A DNA stretch of 47,046 nucleotides, taken from the NCBI RefSeq assembly GCF_003501885.1, contig NZ_QWFA01000101.1:1-47046 (forward strand), given 5' to 3'. Under the pieces are notes generated by a model. It saw only the letters and a program-made list of their open reading frames with translations, had not been told where the DNA came from and searched no databases. Source of the stretch: Streptomyces globisporus (lineage in GTDB: Bacteria; Actinomycetota; Actinomycetes; Streptomycetales; Streptomycetaceae). Shown piece after piece: positions 1 to 8,438 of the stretch. Positions within the stretch are counted from its first letter, which is position 1; the number at the start of each line of letters is the position of its first letter. Made by a program: the position numbers and the translations under genes.

Positions 1-503
1 GCTATCCCGTGCTACGGGGCGGGGGCGGGGGCGGCGACGGCCGGGGGGGCCGGGATGCAGACGGCGACGGCCCGGAGGTGAACGTCTCGGTGGCCGCCTG
101 TTCCCTGCGCGGCAACCGGCTGCTGCTCGCCCAGCTGGTGGCGAACCTGCTGGCCAACGCGGTCACGTACAACGTGCCGGGCGGCTCGGTGGAGGTCGCG
201 CTGAGCGGGGAGGGTGCCCTGCTGGTGCGCAACACCGGCCCGGTGGTCTCCGAGGCCGATGTCGCGGGGTTCTTCGAGCCGTTCCGGCGGGGCGAGGGCC
301 GGGACCGGATGGGCCCGGGGTCGGGCCTCGGCCTGTCGATCGTCCGGTCGATCGCGGTGGCCCACGGCGGTACGGTCACGGCGGTCCCGGGCCCGGAGGG
401 CGGCGGTCTCGCCGTGACCGTACGACTGCCGGTCGATCAGGCCCCGGAGCCGGCCTCGCGCGCGGCGGTCCAGTCCGGCAGACCGGCGAGGATCTCCCGG
501 TAG
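1..503 (+). CDS. Sensor histidine kinase, C-terminal part (truncated by window edge)
   Basis: The frame is open from the first bases and ends with TAG at 501-503, so only the C-terminal part of about 165 residues is present. It is the HATPase_c ATP-binding domain of a two-component sensor kinase: N box [17 protein letters not shown], a degenerate G1 region (LVRNTGP, where DNGPG is usual), F box [10 protein letters not shown] and G2 box [18 protein letters not shown]. Such a kinase phosphorylates a partner response regulator, presumably encoded left of the window. The family normally ends near the VTVRLP strand (about base 435). Here some 22 extra residues follow and overlap the convergent vWA gene by 67 nt, which suggests loss of an earlier stop. 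The sensed signal cannot be read from this fragment. Confidence 0.85.
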   Translation, partial: YPVLRGGGGGGDGRGGRDADGDGPEVNVSVAACSLRGNRLLLAQLVANLLANAVTYNVPGGSVEVALSGEGALLVRNTGPVVSEADVAGFFEPFRRGEGRDRMGPGSGLGLSIVRSIAVAHGGTVTAVPGPEGGGLAVTVRLPVDQAPEPASRAAVQSGRPARISR

Positions 504-2035
504 AGCTCGGCGTCCGCGATCTCGCGGGGGGCCGGTCCGGCGTGGAAGAACCCGGCGTTCGGGGCGTCGAGCTTCCGCAGGAAGTCGAAGCCCTTCGCGT
601 CCTGCTCGCCGAAGGCGACGAACTGGAAGAACAGCGGCAGCCGCGCCGCGTCCGCGAGGGCCTGCCGGGCGGCCTGCTTGGCGTCCGGCGGACCGTCCGT
701 CTGGAAGATCACGAGAGCCGGACCGGTGGCCTCCGTCTTCTCGTAGTGCGCGACGACCTCCTCGACCGCGCGGTGGTAGTGCGTCCGGCCCAGTCGGCCG
801 AGGCCCGCGTGGAGCTCGTCGACGCGGCCCTCGTGTCCGGAGAGCTCCAGGGAACCGGTGCCGTCGATGTCCGTCGAGAAGAAGACGACCTGCACGGTGG
901 CGTCCTCGTCCAGGTGAGCGGCGAGCGCGAGCGTCCGGTCGCCCAGGTGCTGGGCGCTGCCGTCCTTGTAGAACGGCCGCATCGAGCCGGAGCGGTCGAG
1001 CACCAGGTAGACGCGGGCGCGGAGCCCGGTCAGCCCGTGTGCCTTGAGCGCCGCCTGGGCCGCCTTGTACGGGGCGGCGAGCTGCGGAGCACGCGACTTG
1101 ACCCGCGCGAGCGTGGTGGCGGGCTTGCCGGGGGCGGGCTCCGACGCGGCCGGGGCCGGCTCCTCCGCTGCGGCCGGGGCCACCGGGGTCTCCGCGACGG
1201 CCGGGGCTTCCGCGGCGGCCGGGGTCTCGGGGGCCGCCGCGGGCTCCGGGACGACCGGATCCTCTGCGGCGACCGGGGTCTCCGGAGTGGCAGGAGTCTC
1301 TACGACGACGGCCGGGGGCTCGGTGGCAGCCAGGGGCTCGACGGTCTTCGGTGCCGATGCGGCCCCAGGGGTCTCGGGCGCCTCGGTGGCCTTCGGGGCC
1401 TCGGCGGCGGCCTGCGGAGCCTCGGGGGCGCTCTGCGGGGCCTTGGCCGGAGCCGCCGCTGCCGGTTCGGGCGCGGTCTCCTGGGCCGGTGCGGGCTTCG
1501 CGGCCTCGTCGAGGTCGAGGTCGATCGTGATCGGCTCCGGCGCCGCCTCGGGCTCCTCGGCCTCGACGGGCGCCTCGGCGACCACCGGCTCGTCGGCCTT
1601 GACCGGCTCCTCGGCCTTCTCGGCGGCGACCGGCTCCTCGGCCTTCTCGGCGGCGACCGGCTCCTCGGGCTTCTCCGTCTTCGGCGAGTCCTTCGGGGCG
1701 TCGGCCGGAGCGTCGTCGAGGGCGCCCTCGGGAGCCGACCCCTGCGTGGGGACGGTCGGGGACGCCGGCGCGGCGGCCGCCTTGTCGAAGGCCTCCGCCA
1801 CCAGGTCGGCGGCCAGCGAGCCGTCACGGTCCGTGGATCCGGCGGCGGGGGACGAGGGCGAGGCCGGGGCCGGGATCGACGCCTTCGGCTCCGCAGCGGG
1901 CTCGACCGCCGAAGTGGTCTCCGGCTCCGTCTCCTTGGGCTGAGTGCGCTCGGCCTGGGGCGGGACGGTGGCCGTGGTCGGCTCGTCCTGCTCCGTGCGG
2001 CCGAACACCTTACGCAGCAAGCTCCGAATGCCCAT
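437..2035 (-). CDS. vWA domain protein, TerF-like, with Pro/Ala/Glu-rich N-terminal region
   Basis: Protein of 532 aa. The first 15 residues ([15 protein letters not shown]) are basic. Residues 20-320 are low-complexity Ala/Pro/Glu sequence with no predicted fold, including a 9-residue repeat (VAAEKAEEP). The last 200 residues form a von Willebrand A domain of the TerF-like type: MIDAS motif DRSGSM and a second acidic loop FQTDGPPD. TerF-type domains occur in tellurite/stress-response (Ter) loci, where they probably bind metal and partner proteins. I place the start at ATG 2035, not the in-frame ATG at 2053, because GAAAGG lies 9 nt upstream of 2035 and nothing similar precedes 2053. It is convergent with, and overlaps, the kinase gene. 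Other Ter-type genes are 28 kb away (TerB, 29797). The substrate is unknown. Confidence 0.8.
   Translation of the reverse strand: MGIRSLLRKVFGRTEQDEPTTATVPPQAERTQPKETEPETTSAVEPAAEPKASIPAPASPSSPAAGSTDRDGSLAADLVAEAFDKAAAAPASPTVPTQGSAPEGALDDAPADAPKDSPKTEKPEEPVAAEKAEEPVAAEKAEEPVKADEPVVAEAPVEAEEPEAAPEPITIDLDLDEAAKPAPAQETAPEPAAAAPAKAPQSAPEAPQAAAEAPKATEAPETPGAASAPKTVEPLAATEPPAVVVETPATPETPVAAEDPVVPEPAAAPETPAAAEAPAVAETPVAPAAAEEPAPAASEPAPGKPATTLARVKSRAPQLAAPYKAAQAALKAHGLTGLRARVYLVLDRSGSMRPFYKDGSAQHLGDRTLALAAHLDEDATVQVVFFSTDIDGTGSLELSGHEGRVDELHAGLGRLGRTHYHRAVEEVVAHYEKTEATGPALVIFQTDGPPDAKQAARQALADAARLPLFFQFVAFGEQDAKGFDFLRKLDAPNAGFFHAGPAPREIADAELYREILAGLPDWTAAREAGSGA
1604..1680. repeat. 27-bp tandem repeat within the vWA gene linker
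   Basis: Two identical 27-bp units (1604-1630 and 1631-1657) followed by a partial, diverged third unit (1658-1680). They encode repeated VAAEKAEEP in the disordered linker. The unit is in frame, so copy-number change would lengthen or shorten the linker without a frameshift. Confidence 0.8.
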
Positions 2036-2244
2036 GGGCGAGGCCTTTCGCATGAGTTGAGTGCGGTGAATGTCCGACCTGGGGCGAATTCATCCCTGGC
2101 CAGGACGGATACGTAAGGTTAGCGGCCGGATCCGGCCGTTCGCCGGTGCGGCCCACCCCTGCGTCAACCGAGCCGAAACCGTTCCCGGACCGAGTCCACC
2201 GCGCTGTCCACCGCCGGCCCTCAAAGGAACAGCGGTGGCCCGGA

Positions 2245-2266
2245 CTTCACCCGCCGTTCACCGGGA
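2245..2266 (+). promoter_or_regulatory. PHO box (PhoP operator) upstream of phoX-like gene
   Basis: Two direct-repeat units spaced exactly 11 nt: CTTCACCCGCC at 2245-2255 and GTTCACCGGGA at 2256-2266. This matches the Streptomyces PhoP direct-repeat unit (GTTCACC core, 11-nt period). It ends 63 nt before the start of a phosphatase gene, so phosphate-starvation control by PhoR-PhoP is likely. The first unit has C where the consensus has G. Confidence 0.72.
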
Positions 2267-2329
2267 GTCCCTCGGACCGGGTGGAGGCGCACCTACCGTC
2301 ACGCACGACACCAGACGGAGGGAATCCAC

Positions 2330-4399
2330 GTGCGCAATCTGCTGCCGTTCATCAGCTCGCATCCCGGTGGGCGTTCCGCGCTGACCTGCCGCTTCCGCTG
2401 TGGGGACGCCTGCTTCAAGGAGACGCCCAACAACAGCGACAACGAGTACGCCGGCGACATCATCGCCGGTGCCGTGTCGCGCCGCTCGATGATGCGCGCC
2501 GCCGCTGTGGTCACCGTCGCCACCGCCGCCGGGACCGCCGCGCTGACCGGCCCGAGCGCCCCGCAGGCCGAGGCCGCCGCGCTCGCCGGGCACGGCAACA
2601 AACCGGGCCGTCCCCAGAAACCGGGGGCGTCCGGCGCGCGTGGCCTGCGGTTCTCGCCGGTCGCACCCAACAAGGACGACAAGGTCACGGTCCCCGACGG
2701 GTACGCCCAGAACGTGGTGATCCGCTGGGGCGAGCCGATCCTGCGCGGCGCTCCCGCCTTCGACCCGGACAAGCAGACGGCGAAGGCGCAGGCGGGCCAG
2801 TTCGGTTACAACAACGACTTCCTCTCCCTGCTCCCGCTGCGCGGCGAGCGCGGCCGTCAGGTCATGGTCGCGAACCATGAGTACACGGACGAGATCCTCA
2901 TGTTCCGCGGTTACGATCCGGCCAACCCGACCCGCGAGCAGGTGGAGATCGCCTGGGCGGCGCACGGACTCTCCGTGGTCGTCGTCCAGGAGGAGCACCG
3001 CACCGGCAAGCTGGGCCCGGTCAACCGGCACCCGCTGAACCGCCGGCTGACCGCGACCAGCGAGTTCCGCATGACGGGTCCGGCCGCCGGGAGCACCCTG
3101 CTGCGCACGTCCGCCGACCGCACCGGCCGCAAGGTGCTCGGCACCCTCAACAACTGTGCGGGCGGCACCACCCCGTGGGGCACCACGCTGCACGGCGAGG
3201 AGAACTTCAACCAGTACTTCGCCAACGGCACGACTGCCATGCACAAGCGGTACGGGATCGGCACGAGCGCCTCCGAGCGCAAGTGGGAGCGGTTCGACCG
3301 GCGGTTCGACCTGGCGAAGGAGCCCAACGAGGCCAACCGCTTCGGCTGGGTCGTCGAACTCGACCCGTACGACCCGGACTCCACCCCGCGCAAGCGGACC
3401 GCGCTGGGCCGGTTCAAGCACGAGGCCGCGCAGCCCCGGCTCACCTCCGACGGCCGCCCGGTCGTCTACATGGGCGACGACGAGAAGTTCGACTACCTCT
3501 ACAAGTTCGTCTCCAGCAAGCGCATGAAGAAGGGGAACTCGCGTGCCGCCCGCGAGCACAACCTGACGCTGCTGGACGAGGGCACGCTGTACGTCGCCAA
3601 GCTCACCGGCGACTCGCCGGTCAACGAGATCGACGGCACCGGAAAGCTGCCCAACGACGGGGAGTTCGACGGCAGCGGTGTCTGGATCCCGCTGGCCACC
3701 GGTACCACCTCGCACGTTCCGGGCATGACCGCCGAGGAGGTGTACGTCTACACGCGCCTCGCCGGTGACAAGGTCGGCGCGACCAAGATGGACCGTCCCG
3801 AGGACGTCGAGCCCTCGCCGCGCACCGGCCGGGTCTACGTGGCGCTCACCAACAACTCGGACCGCGGCAAGGAGGGCAAGCCCGGCGCGGACGAGGCGAA
3901 CCCGCGCAACGCCAACAAGCACGGGCAGATCCTGGAGCTCGCGGAGAACTGGGACGACCCGACGAGCGACGGCTTCGCCTGGCGGCTGTTCCTCGTGGCG
4001 GGCGACCCGGACGACCCGGCGACGTACTTCGCCGGCTTCCCCAAGTCGAGCGTCAGCCCCATCTCCTGCCCGGACAACGTGGCGTTCGACGCCCACGGCA
4101 ACCTGTGGATCTCCACCGACGGCAACGCGCTCGGCTCGCACGACGGGCTGTTCGGCGTGGCCACCCACGGTGACCGGCGCGGTGAGCTGAAGCAGTTCCT
4201 CACCGTTCCGACCGGGGCCGAGACCTGCGGCCCCGTCATCCAGGACCGCCGGGTCCTGGTGGCGGTCCAGCACCCGGGCGAGATCGACGGGGCCTCCGTG
4301 GAGAAGCCGGCGAGCGCCTGGCCCGACGGACCGGGCAAGATCGTCCGCCCCTCGGTCGTCGCTGTCTGGCGCAAGGACGGGCGCGACATCGGCGTGTGA
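2330..4399 (+). CDS. phoX: PhoX-family (DUF839) alkaline phosphatase, Tat-exported
   Basis: Protein of 689 aa matching the PhoX/DUF839 family: secreted Ca/Fe-dependent phosphatases that release phosphate from phosphoesters. Recognisable pieces are the conserved N-terminal RNLLPFISSHPGGRSALTCR and the later NNCAGGTTPWGTTLHGEENF, MGDDEKFDYLYKFVS and MDRPEDVEPSPRTGRVYVALTNN. A twin-arginine motif (SRRSMMRAAAV) near residue 50 precedes a hydrophobic Ala-rich stretch ending at AEAAA, so export by Tat is expected. The motif sits unusually far from the N terminus, as is common in this family. Start is GTG 2330 with GGAGGGA at 2317-2323. A PHO box lies upstream. It is divergent from the vWA gene and is followed by a strong hairpin. 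Confidence 0.88.
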   Translation: MRNLLPFISSHPGGRSALTCRFRCGDACFKETPNNSDNEYAGDIIAGAVSRRSMMRAAAVVTVATAAGTAALTGPSAPQAEAAALAGHGNKPGRPQKPGASGARGLRFSPVAPNKDDKVTVPDGYAQNVVIRWGEPILRGAPAFDPDKQTAKAQAGQFGYNNDFLSLLPLRGERGRQVMVANHEYTDEILMFRGYDPANPTREQVEIAWAAHGLSVVVVQEEHRTGKLGPVNRHPLNRRLTATSEFRMTGPAAGSTLLRTSADRTGRKVLGTLNNCAGGTTPWGTTLHGEENFNQYFANGTTAMHKRYGIGTSASERKWERFDRRFDLAKEPNEANRFGWVVELDPYDPDSTPRKRTALGRFKHEAAQPRLTSDGRPVVYMGDDEKFDYLYKFVSSKRMKKGNSRAAREHNLTLLDEGTLYVAKLTGDSPVNEIDGTGKLPNDGEFDGSGVWIPLATGTTSHVPGMTAEEVYVYTRLAGDKVGATKMDRPEDVEPSPRTGRVYVALTNNSDRGKEGKPGADEANPRNANKHGQILELAENWDDPTSDGFAWRLFLVAGDPDDPATYFAGFPKSSVSPISCPDNVAFDAHGNLWISTDGNALGSHDGLFGVATHGDRRGELKQFLTVPTGAETCGPVIQDRRVLVAVQHPGEIDGASVEKPASAWPDGPGKIVRPSVVAVWRKDGRDIGV

Positions 4400-4414
4400 G
4401 GTCCGGCAGGAAGT

Positions 4415-4465
4415 GGACCGGGCGGCAGGCGGGGGCCCTATTGCCTCTCGCCTGCCGCCCGGTCC
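4415..4465 (+). terminator. 17-bp perfect hairpin after phoX-like gene
   Basis: Perfect arms at 4415-4431 (GGACCGGGCGGCAGGCG) and 4449-4465 with a 17-nt loop that can close further by G-U pairs. There is no T-tract, as is usual in Streptomyces. It begins 16 nt after the phoX stop and ends 17 nt before the next start codon, so it probably insulates the S4 gene from phoX transcription. Confidence 0.75.
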
Positions 4466-4469
4466 GCAT

Positions 4470-4475
4470 TAGAGT
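4470..4475 (+). promoter_or_regulatory. Probable -10 element of a leaderless promoter (S4 gene)
   Basis: TAGAGT (4470-4475) ends 7 nt before ATG 4483, so transcription would start at or next to the A of the start codon. The only SD-like run (GAAGG, 4477-4481) is 1 nt from the ATG and too close to work. The matching -35 region would fall inside the right arm of the hairpin and shows no clear TTGAC. Confidence 0.45.
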
Positions 4476-4482
4476 CGAAGGC

Positions 4483-4884
4483 ATGGTTTCCGGTGACGCG
4501 CCGCAGGCGGAAGGAAGCGTCCGGGTCGACGTGTGGATCTGGTCGGTCCGGCTGACGAAGACCCGTGCCCAGGCGGCCGCCGCCTGCCGGGCGGGACATG
4601 TGAAGGTCGGCGGCGACCGGGCCAAGCCCGCACAGGCCGTACGCGTCGGCGACGAGGTGCGGCTCCGGCACGCGGGACGGGACCGGGTGGTCGTCGTCTC
4701 GAAGATCGTGAAGAAGCGGGTCGGCCCGCCGGTAGCCGTGGAGTGCTTCGTCGACAACAGTCCGCCCCCGCCGCCCCGCGAGATGGCGATCCAGGTGCCC
4801 GTACGGGACCGGGGCGCGGGCCGTCCGACCAAGCGCGACCGCCGGGAGATGGAACGACTTCAGGGCCGCTCGCCGGAGAACTGA
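4483..4884 (+). CDS. RNA-binding S4 domain protein (Hsp15-like)
   Basis: Protein of 133 aa. An S4 RNA-binding fold covers residues 10-75 (VRVDVWIWSVRLTKTRAQAAAACRAGHVKVGG, then KPAQAVRVGDEVRL), the arrangement of the Hsp15/YrfH family that binds stalled 50S subunits carrying peptidyl-tRNA. A Pro run and a basic tail (GRPTKRDRREMERLQ) follow, which also suit RNA binding. I chose ATG 4483 because the S4 motif starts shortly after it and the upstream in-frame ATG (4396) lies before the terminator hairpin. It appears to be a single-gene unit, convergent with DUF2630 across the parS-like palindrome. Assignment to the S4 fold is firm; the ribosome-rescue role is inferred from the family. Confidence 0.85.
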   Translation: MVSGDAPQAEGSVRVDVWIWSVRLTKTRAQAAAACRAGHVKVGGDRAKPAQAVRVGDEVRLRHAGRDRVVVVSKIVKKRVGPPVAVECFVDNSPPPPPREMAIQVPVRDRGAGRPTKRDRREMERLQGRSPEN

Positions 4885-4908
4885 GCCCACGGTGGAACGG
4901 AACTCCGG

Positions 4909-4934
4909 CCCGGTGTTTCACGTGAAACACCGGG
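4909..4934. other. parS: parS-like ParB binding site inside a 26-bp perfect palindrome
   Basis: The core at 4914-4929 is TGTTTCACGTGAAACA, the consensus chromosomal parS 16-mer bound by ParB. Flanking CCCGG/CCGGG extends the symmetry to 26 bp (4909-4934). It fills the gap between two convergent genes and could also act as a bidirectional terminator hairpin. No parAB, dnaA or gyr genes are in the window, so this would be a site away from the usual origin cluster. Confidence 0.8.
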
Positions 4935-5180
4935 TCAGCTCTGGTACCCCTCCACCTCGTCGGCGGGGCGGACCTTCGCCGTCGAGGGGTCCTCGCCGTA
5001 CTCGCTGAGCGCCCGCCGTCGGCGCAGCAGGTCCCAGCACTGGTCGAGCTGGACCTCCACCGCCCGCAGCCGGGCCTTCTCGTCAGTGGACAGGCCCATC
5101 TTCGCCACGGAGCGGTCGCGCAGGTCGCGTTCCTCGGAGACCAGTTCGTCGATGTGCTCGAAGATGTCGCTGTCGGCCAT
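4935..5180 (-). CDS. DUF2630 family protein
   Basis: Protein of 81 aa, MADSDIFEHIDELVSEERDL onward, the length and sequence type of DUF2630: small acidic, probably helical actinobacterial proteins (here with an LRAVEVQLDQCWDLLRRRRA segment) of unknown function. The start at ATG 5180 is supported by AAAGAGG about 8 nt upstream; the longer in-frame reading to 5240 lacks such a site. Its stop codon abuts the parS-like palindrome. The next gene upstream on the same strand is the membrane protein ending at 5259, 78 nt away, so co-transcription is possible. Confidence 0.8.
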   Translation of the reverse strand: MADSDIFEHIDELVSEERDLRDRSVAKMGLSTDEKARLRAVEVQLDQCWDLLRRRRALSEYGEDPSTAKVRPADEVEGYQS

Positions 5181-5258
5181 GACGCCTCTTTCGGGTTCGT
5201 TCGGCGGCGGTCGTCGCTCGGTGGCGGTCCCGGATCCCACTCTCTCCCGGGCACCGCC

Positions 5259-6188
5259 TCATCGCACGTCGGCCGGGGCCTTCCCACGCCGCAGGAGCAC
5301 CCGGGCCAGCACCGCTCCCACCAGCAGGACCGCGCCGACCGCCAGCACCCACCACACCGTGGTCCGCAGCGAGGCGGTCAGGGCGTCGACCACCGCTGCG
5401 GCCGCGTCCCGGTCGCCGCCCGGTACCTCGTCCAGCACCCGGCCACGGCCGACCGAGACCAGCACCCGGAGCACGATCGCACCGAGCACGAACCCCGCGC
5501 CCACGATCGCAGTGGCCCACAATCCGGCCCGCAGCCCGCCCCGTACGGTCGCGATGCCCACGACCAGGACGAGGAGCACGAGCGTGGCGACGGCCGGCCA
5601 GATGCTGCAGTAGCGGAGCCAGCGGAACGAGTCCCGGAGCTCGTCGGCCTGACCGGGGCCGAGCAGGGTGATCTCCGTCCGCTCGACGGGGATCTGGTCC
5701 GCGAACGGCACCCCGTCGCGTACCAGGTCCTGTTTGACCTGGTCGATCACCGGGGCCAGATCGATCGTGACGGCCTGTCCGCTGTCGCCGTCCAGGGCGG
5801 CCGTCACCGCCTCGTGAGCGGTGCGGTTCGCGGTGTCCCAGGCGTCGCGGAAGGCCTCGGTGGTGGTGAACGACCGGACGGTCTCGTGCAGGAAGTCCCG
5901 GACCGTGTCCTGGAGCGGACCGAGATCGATCTGCCGCATCGCCTCCTCGGTGACCAGGTCCGTGACGGTGGCCTGGACCGCCGGGTCGGAGGAGAGCGGG
6001 GACACGGCGGCGACGTAACGGTCGGTGTCGTCGATCTCCAGGTCCACCCAGGCCGAGAGCGCGCTCAGCGGTACGAGGACGGCGAGCAGGACGAGCAGGA
6101 CCGCCGAGAGAGCCGCCGGGACCGCCGAGATCGCCGAGGCCGGGGTGGTCGACGGCGTCGGGGAGGTGCCCGTGGAAGAGGTGCGCAC
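5259..6188 (-). CDS. Hypothetical four-TM membrane protein
   Basis: Unrecognised membrane protein, 309 aa from GTG 6188. A hydrophobic segment near residues 25-47 (AALSAVLLVLLAVLVPLSAL) is followed by about 140 residues that should be extracytoplasmic, beginning WVDLEIDDTDRYVAAVSPLS. Three further TM segments follow (WPAVATLVLLVLVVGIATV, AGLWATAIVGAGFVLGAIVL, WWVLAVGAVLLVGAVLARVLL) and then a short basic tail. Actinobacterial relatives exist as uncharacterised integral membrane proteins. The start is uncertain: GGAGG lies almost against GTG 6188, an unusually short spacing, and the frame is open back to ATG 6329 inside the divergent gene. A strong dyad sits 15 nt upstream of 6188. Confidence 0.65.
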   Translation of the reverse strand: MRTSSTGTSPTPSTTPASAISAVPAALSAVLLVLLAVLVPLSALSAWVDLEIDDTDRYVAAVSPLSSDPAVQATVTDLVTEEAMRQIDLGPLQDTVRDFLHETVRSFTTTEAFRDAWDTANRTAHEAVTAALDGDSGQAVTIDLAPVIDQVKQDLVRDGVPFADQIPVERTEITLLGPGQADELRDSFRWLRYCSIWPAVATLVLLVLVVGIATVRGGLRAGLWATAIVGAGFVLGAIVLRVLVSVGRGRVLDEVPGGDRDAAAAVVDALTASLRTTVWWVLAVGAVLLVGAVLARVLLRRGKAPADVR

Positions 6189-6202
6189 TCCTCCAGACAA
6201 TC

Positions 6203-6230
6203 CGGTCCGGAGCCGGGCCGCTCCGGACCG
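6203..6230. promoter_or_regulatory. 28-bp dyad in divergent promoter region
   Basis: Perfect 11-bp arms CGGTCCGGAGC (6203-6213) and GCTCCGGACCG (6220-6230) around six bases. It lies between two divergently read membrane-protein genes and just upstream of the minus-strand start. It could be a repressor operator, or a 5' UTR hairpin next to the SD of the minus-strand gene. Confidence 0.5.
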
Positions 6231-6319
6231 TACGCCATTCGAGTTGCCGGGCGACGCGGTCGGGTGTGCTCTGGAGAAACGGGGGCGTGCGACGGGGGCG
6301 ACGGAAGGAGCTGTCCGCG

Positions 6320-6727
6320 ATGGCCACACACGCAGCCATGCCCGGCCGAAGGGGGGCCCGCGCCCATGCGCGGACCCGTCATCACACCCCGCTCGCCTGG
6401 GCGCTGCCTCTGGTGCTCGGCGTGATCTACGGGTTCTACGCGGCGTTCATCCGCCGCGACGGCGGTCCCAGCACCGGCGGGCAGGTCCTGCTCGGTCTCG
6501 TCTCCGGGGTCGCTCTGGCGGCCCTCTGCTTCGCGCTGGGCCGGATCCAGCACTCGCTGCCGCGCGAGCTGCGGGCAGCCGCCTACGGCGCCCTGACCGC
6601 GTGCGCGATCGGCTTCCTGGTGAGCCTCACCGACACCAGCGTGCTGCGGTCGACCGGCCTGGGGCTGGCCGTCGGGGCCGGCGTCCTCGTCGTGTCGTAC
6701 TACTACCTCTACTCGCGGGAGACCTGA
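6320..6727 (+). CDS. Hypothetical small membrane protein
   Basis: Protein of 135 aa, not recognised. After a basic 30-residue N terminus there are about four hydrophobic segments: LAWALPLVLGVIYGFYAAFI, VLLGLVSGVALAALCFALG, ALTACAIGFLVSLTD and LGLAVGAGVLVVSYYYLYS. The basic start suggests the N terminus is cytoplasmic. ATG 6320 is chosen because GGAAGGAG lies 9 nt before it; the in-frame ATG at 6266 has no such site. It is divergent from the four-TM protein and ends at a long terminator. The shared control region with the dyad at 6203 suggests linked regulation. Confidence 0.7.
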   Translation: MATHAAMPGRRGARAHARTRHHTPLAWALPLVLGVIYGFYAAFIRRDGGPSTGGQVLLGLVSGVALAALCFALGRIQHSLPRELRAAAYGALTACAIGFLVSLTDTSVLRSTGLGLAVGAGVLVVSYYYLYSRET

Positions 6728-6738
6728 CGGCTCACCGC

Positions 6739-6777
6739 GAGGCGCGGCCGCCAGATTGAATCTGGCGGCCGCGCCTC
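6739..6777 (+). terminator. 19-bp perfect hairpin terminator
   Basis: Arms 6739-6757 and 6759-6777 are perfectly complementary around a single base (39-bp palindrome), 11 nt after the membrane-protein stop. As RNA it would fold with a short AT-rich loop. It separates this gene from the reductase/ABC genes. Confidence 0.85.
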
Positions 6778-6821
6778 TCCGTCTCGCGCCCAAGAGGTGA
6801 GAGCGGGAGGAGGAACGAGCG

Positions 6822-7391
6822 ATGACGACGGACAACGCTCCGCTGCGGGTAGCGGTGATCATCGGCAGTACTCGCGAGGGCCGCATCGGCGATGCGGTCG
6901 GCCGCTGGTTCATGGAGCGGGCCCGGCACCGGAGCGAGCTGGACCTCGCTGTGCTCGACCTCGCCGATTTCGACTTCCCCGTGCACTACCCGGGGCGGGC
7001 GACCGGCCAGATGACGGAGTTCACCGAGGAGATCGCCAGCGCCGAGGCCTTCGTCGTGGTCACCCCGGAGTACAACCGCTCGTTCCCCGCCTCCCTGAAG
7101 CAGGCCATCGACTTCGCCTATGACGAATGGCAGACCAAACCGGTCGCCTTCGTGAGCTACGGACACGGTTCCGCCGGGCTGTACGCCGTGGAGCAGCTGC
7201 GCTCGGTCTTCACCGAGCTGCACACGGTGACCCTGAGGAACGGGGTCGCGCTCGACGTCCTCCAGCAGCCGCTGGAGGAGCACCCCGGCGACATCGGACG
7301 GGACCGGTCCGTGGGTCTCATGCTCGACCAGCTCGGCTGGTGGGGCTGGGCCCTGCGCGAGGCGCGCGCCGTCCGCCCCTACGTCTCATGA
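6822..7391 (+). CDS. NAD(P)H-dependent FMN reductase family protein
   Basis: Protein of 189 aa with the flavodoxin-like fold of the NADPH-dependent FMN reductase family (FMN_red). The phosphate-binding loop IIGSTREGRIGDAVGRW is at residues 11-27, and the flavin/active-site strand VVVTPEYNRSFPASLKQAID is near residues 75-94. FSYGHGSAGLYAVEQLR-type sequence later matches the quinone reductase/azoreductase branch. Such enzymes reduce FMN, quinones or azo compounds with NAD(P)H in the cytoplasm. ATG 6822 follows GGAGGAGG with good spacing. The ABC transporter gene starts 75 nt downstream on the same strand; a shared transcript is plausible but not shown. Confidence 0.85.
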   Translation: MTTDNAPLRVAVIIGSTREGRIGDAVGRWFMERARHRSELDLAVLDLADFDFPVHYPGRATGQMTEFTEEIASAEAFVVVTPEYNRSFPASLKQAIDFAYDEWQTKPVAFVSYGHGSAGLYAVEQLRSVFTELHTVTLRNGVALDVLQQPLEEHPGDIGRDRSVGLMLDQLGWWGWALREARAVRPYVS

Positions 7392-7466
7392 CCGGCTCCT
7401 TCCCACGAGCAGCCGGAGCAGGGTGCGGATCACCGACTTCCACCGACGACCACCAAGGAATGGATC

Positions 7467-8434
<968 letters not shown>

Positions 8435-8438
<4 letters not shown>

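Noticed and set aside
2258..4273. 671-codon frame opposite the phoX-like gene
   Set aside because: Shadow of a GC-rich gene; no recognisable motifs, and the plus-strand protein matches a known family over its length.
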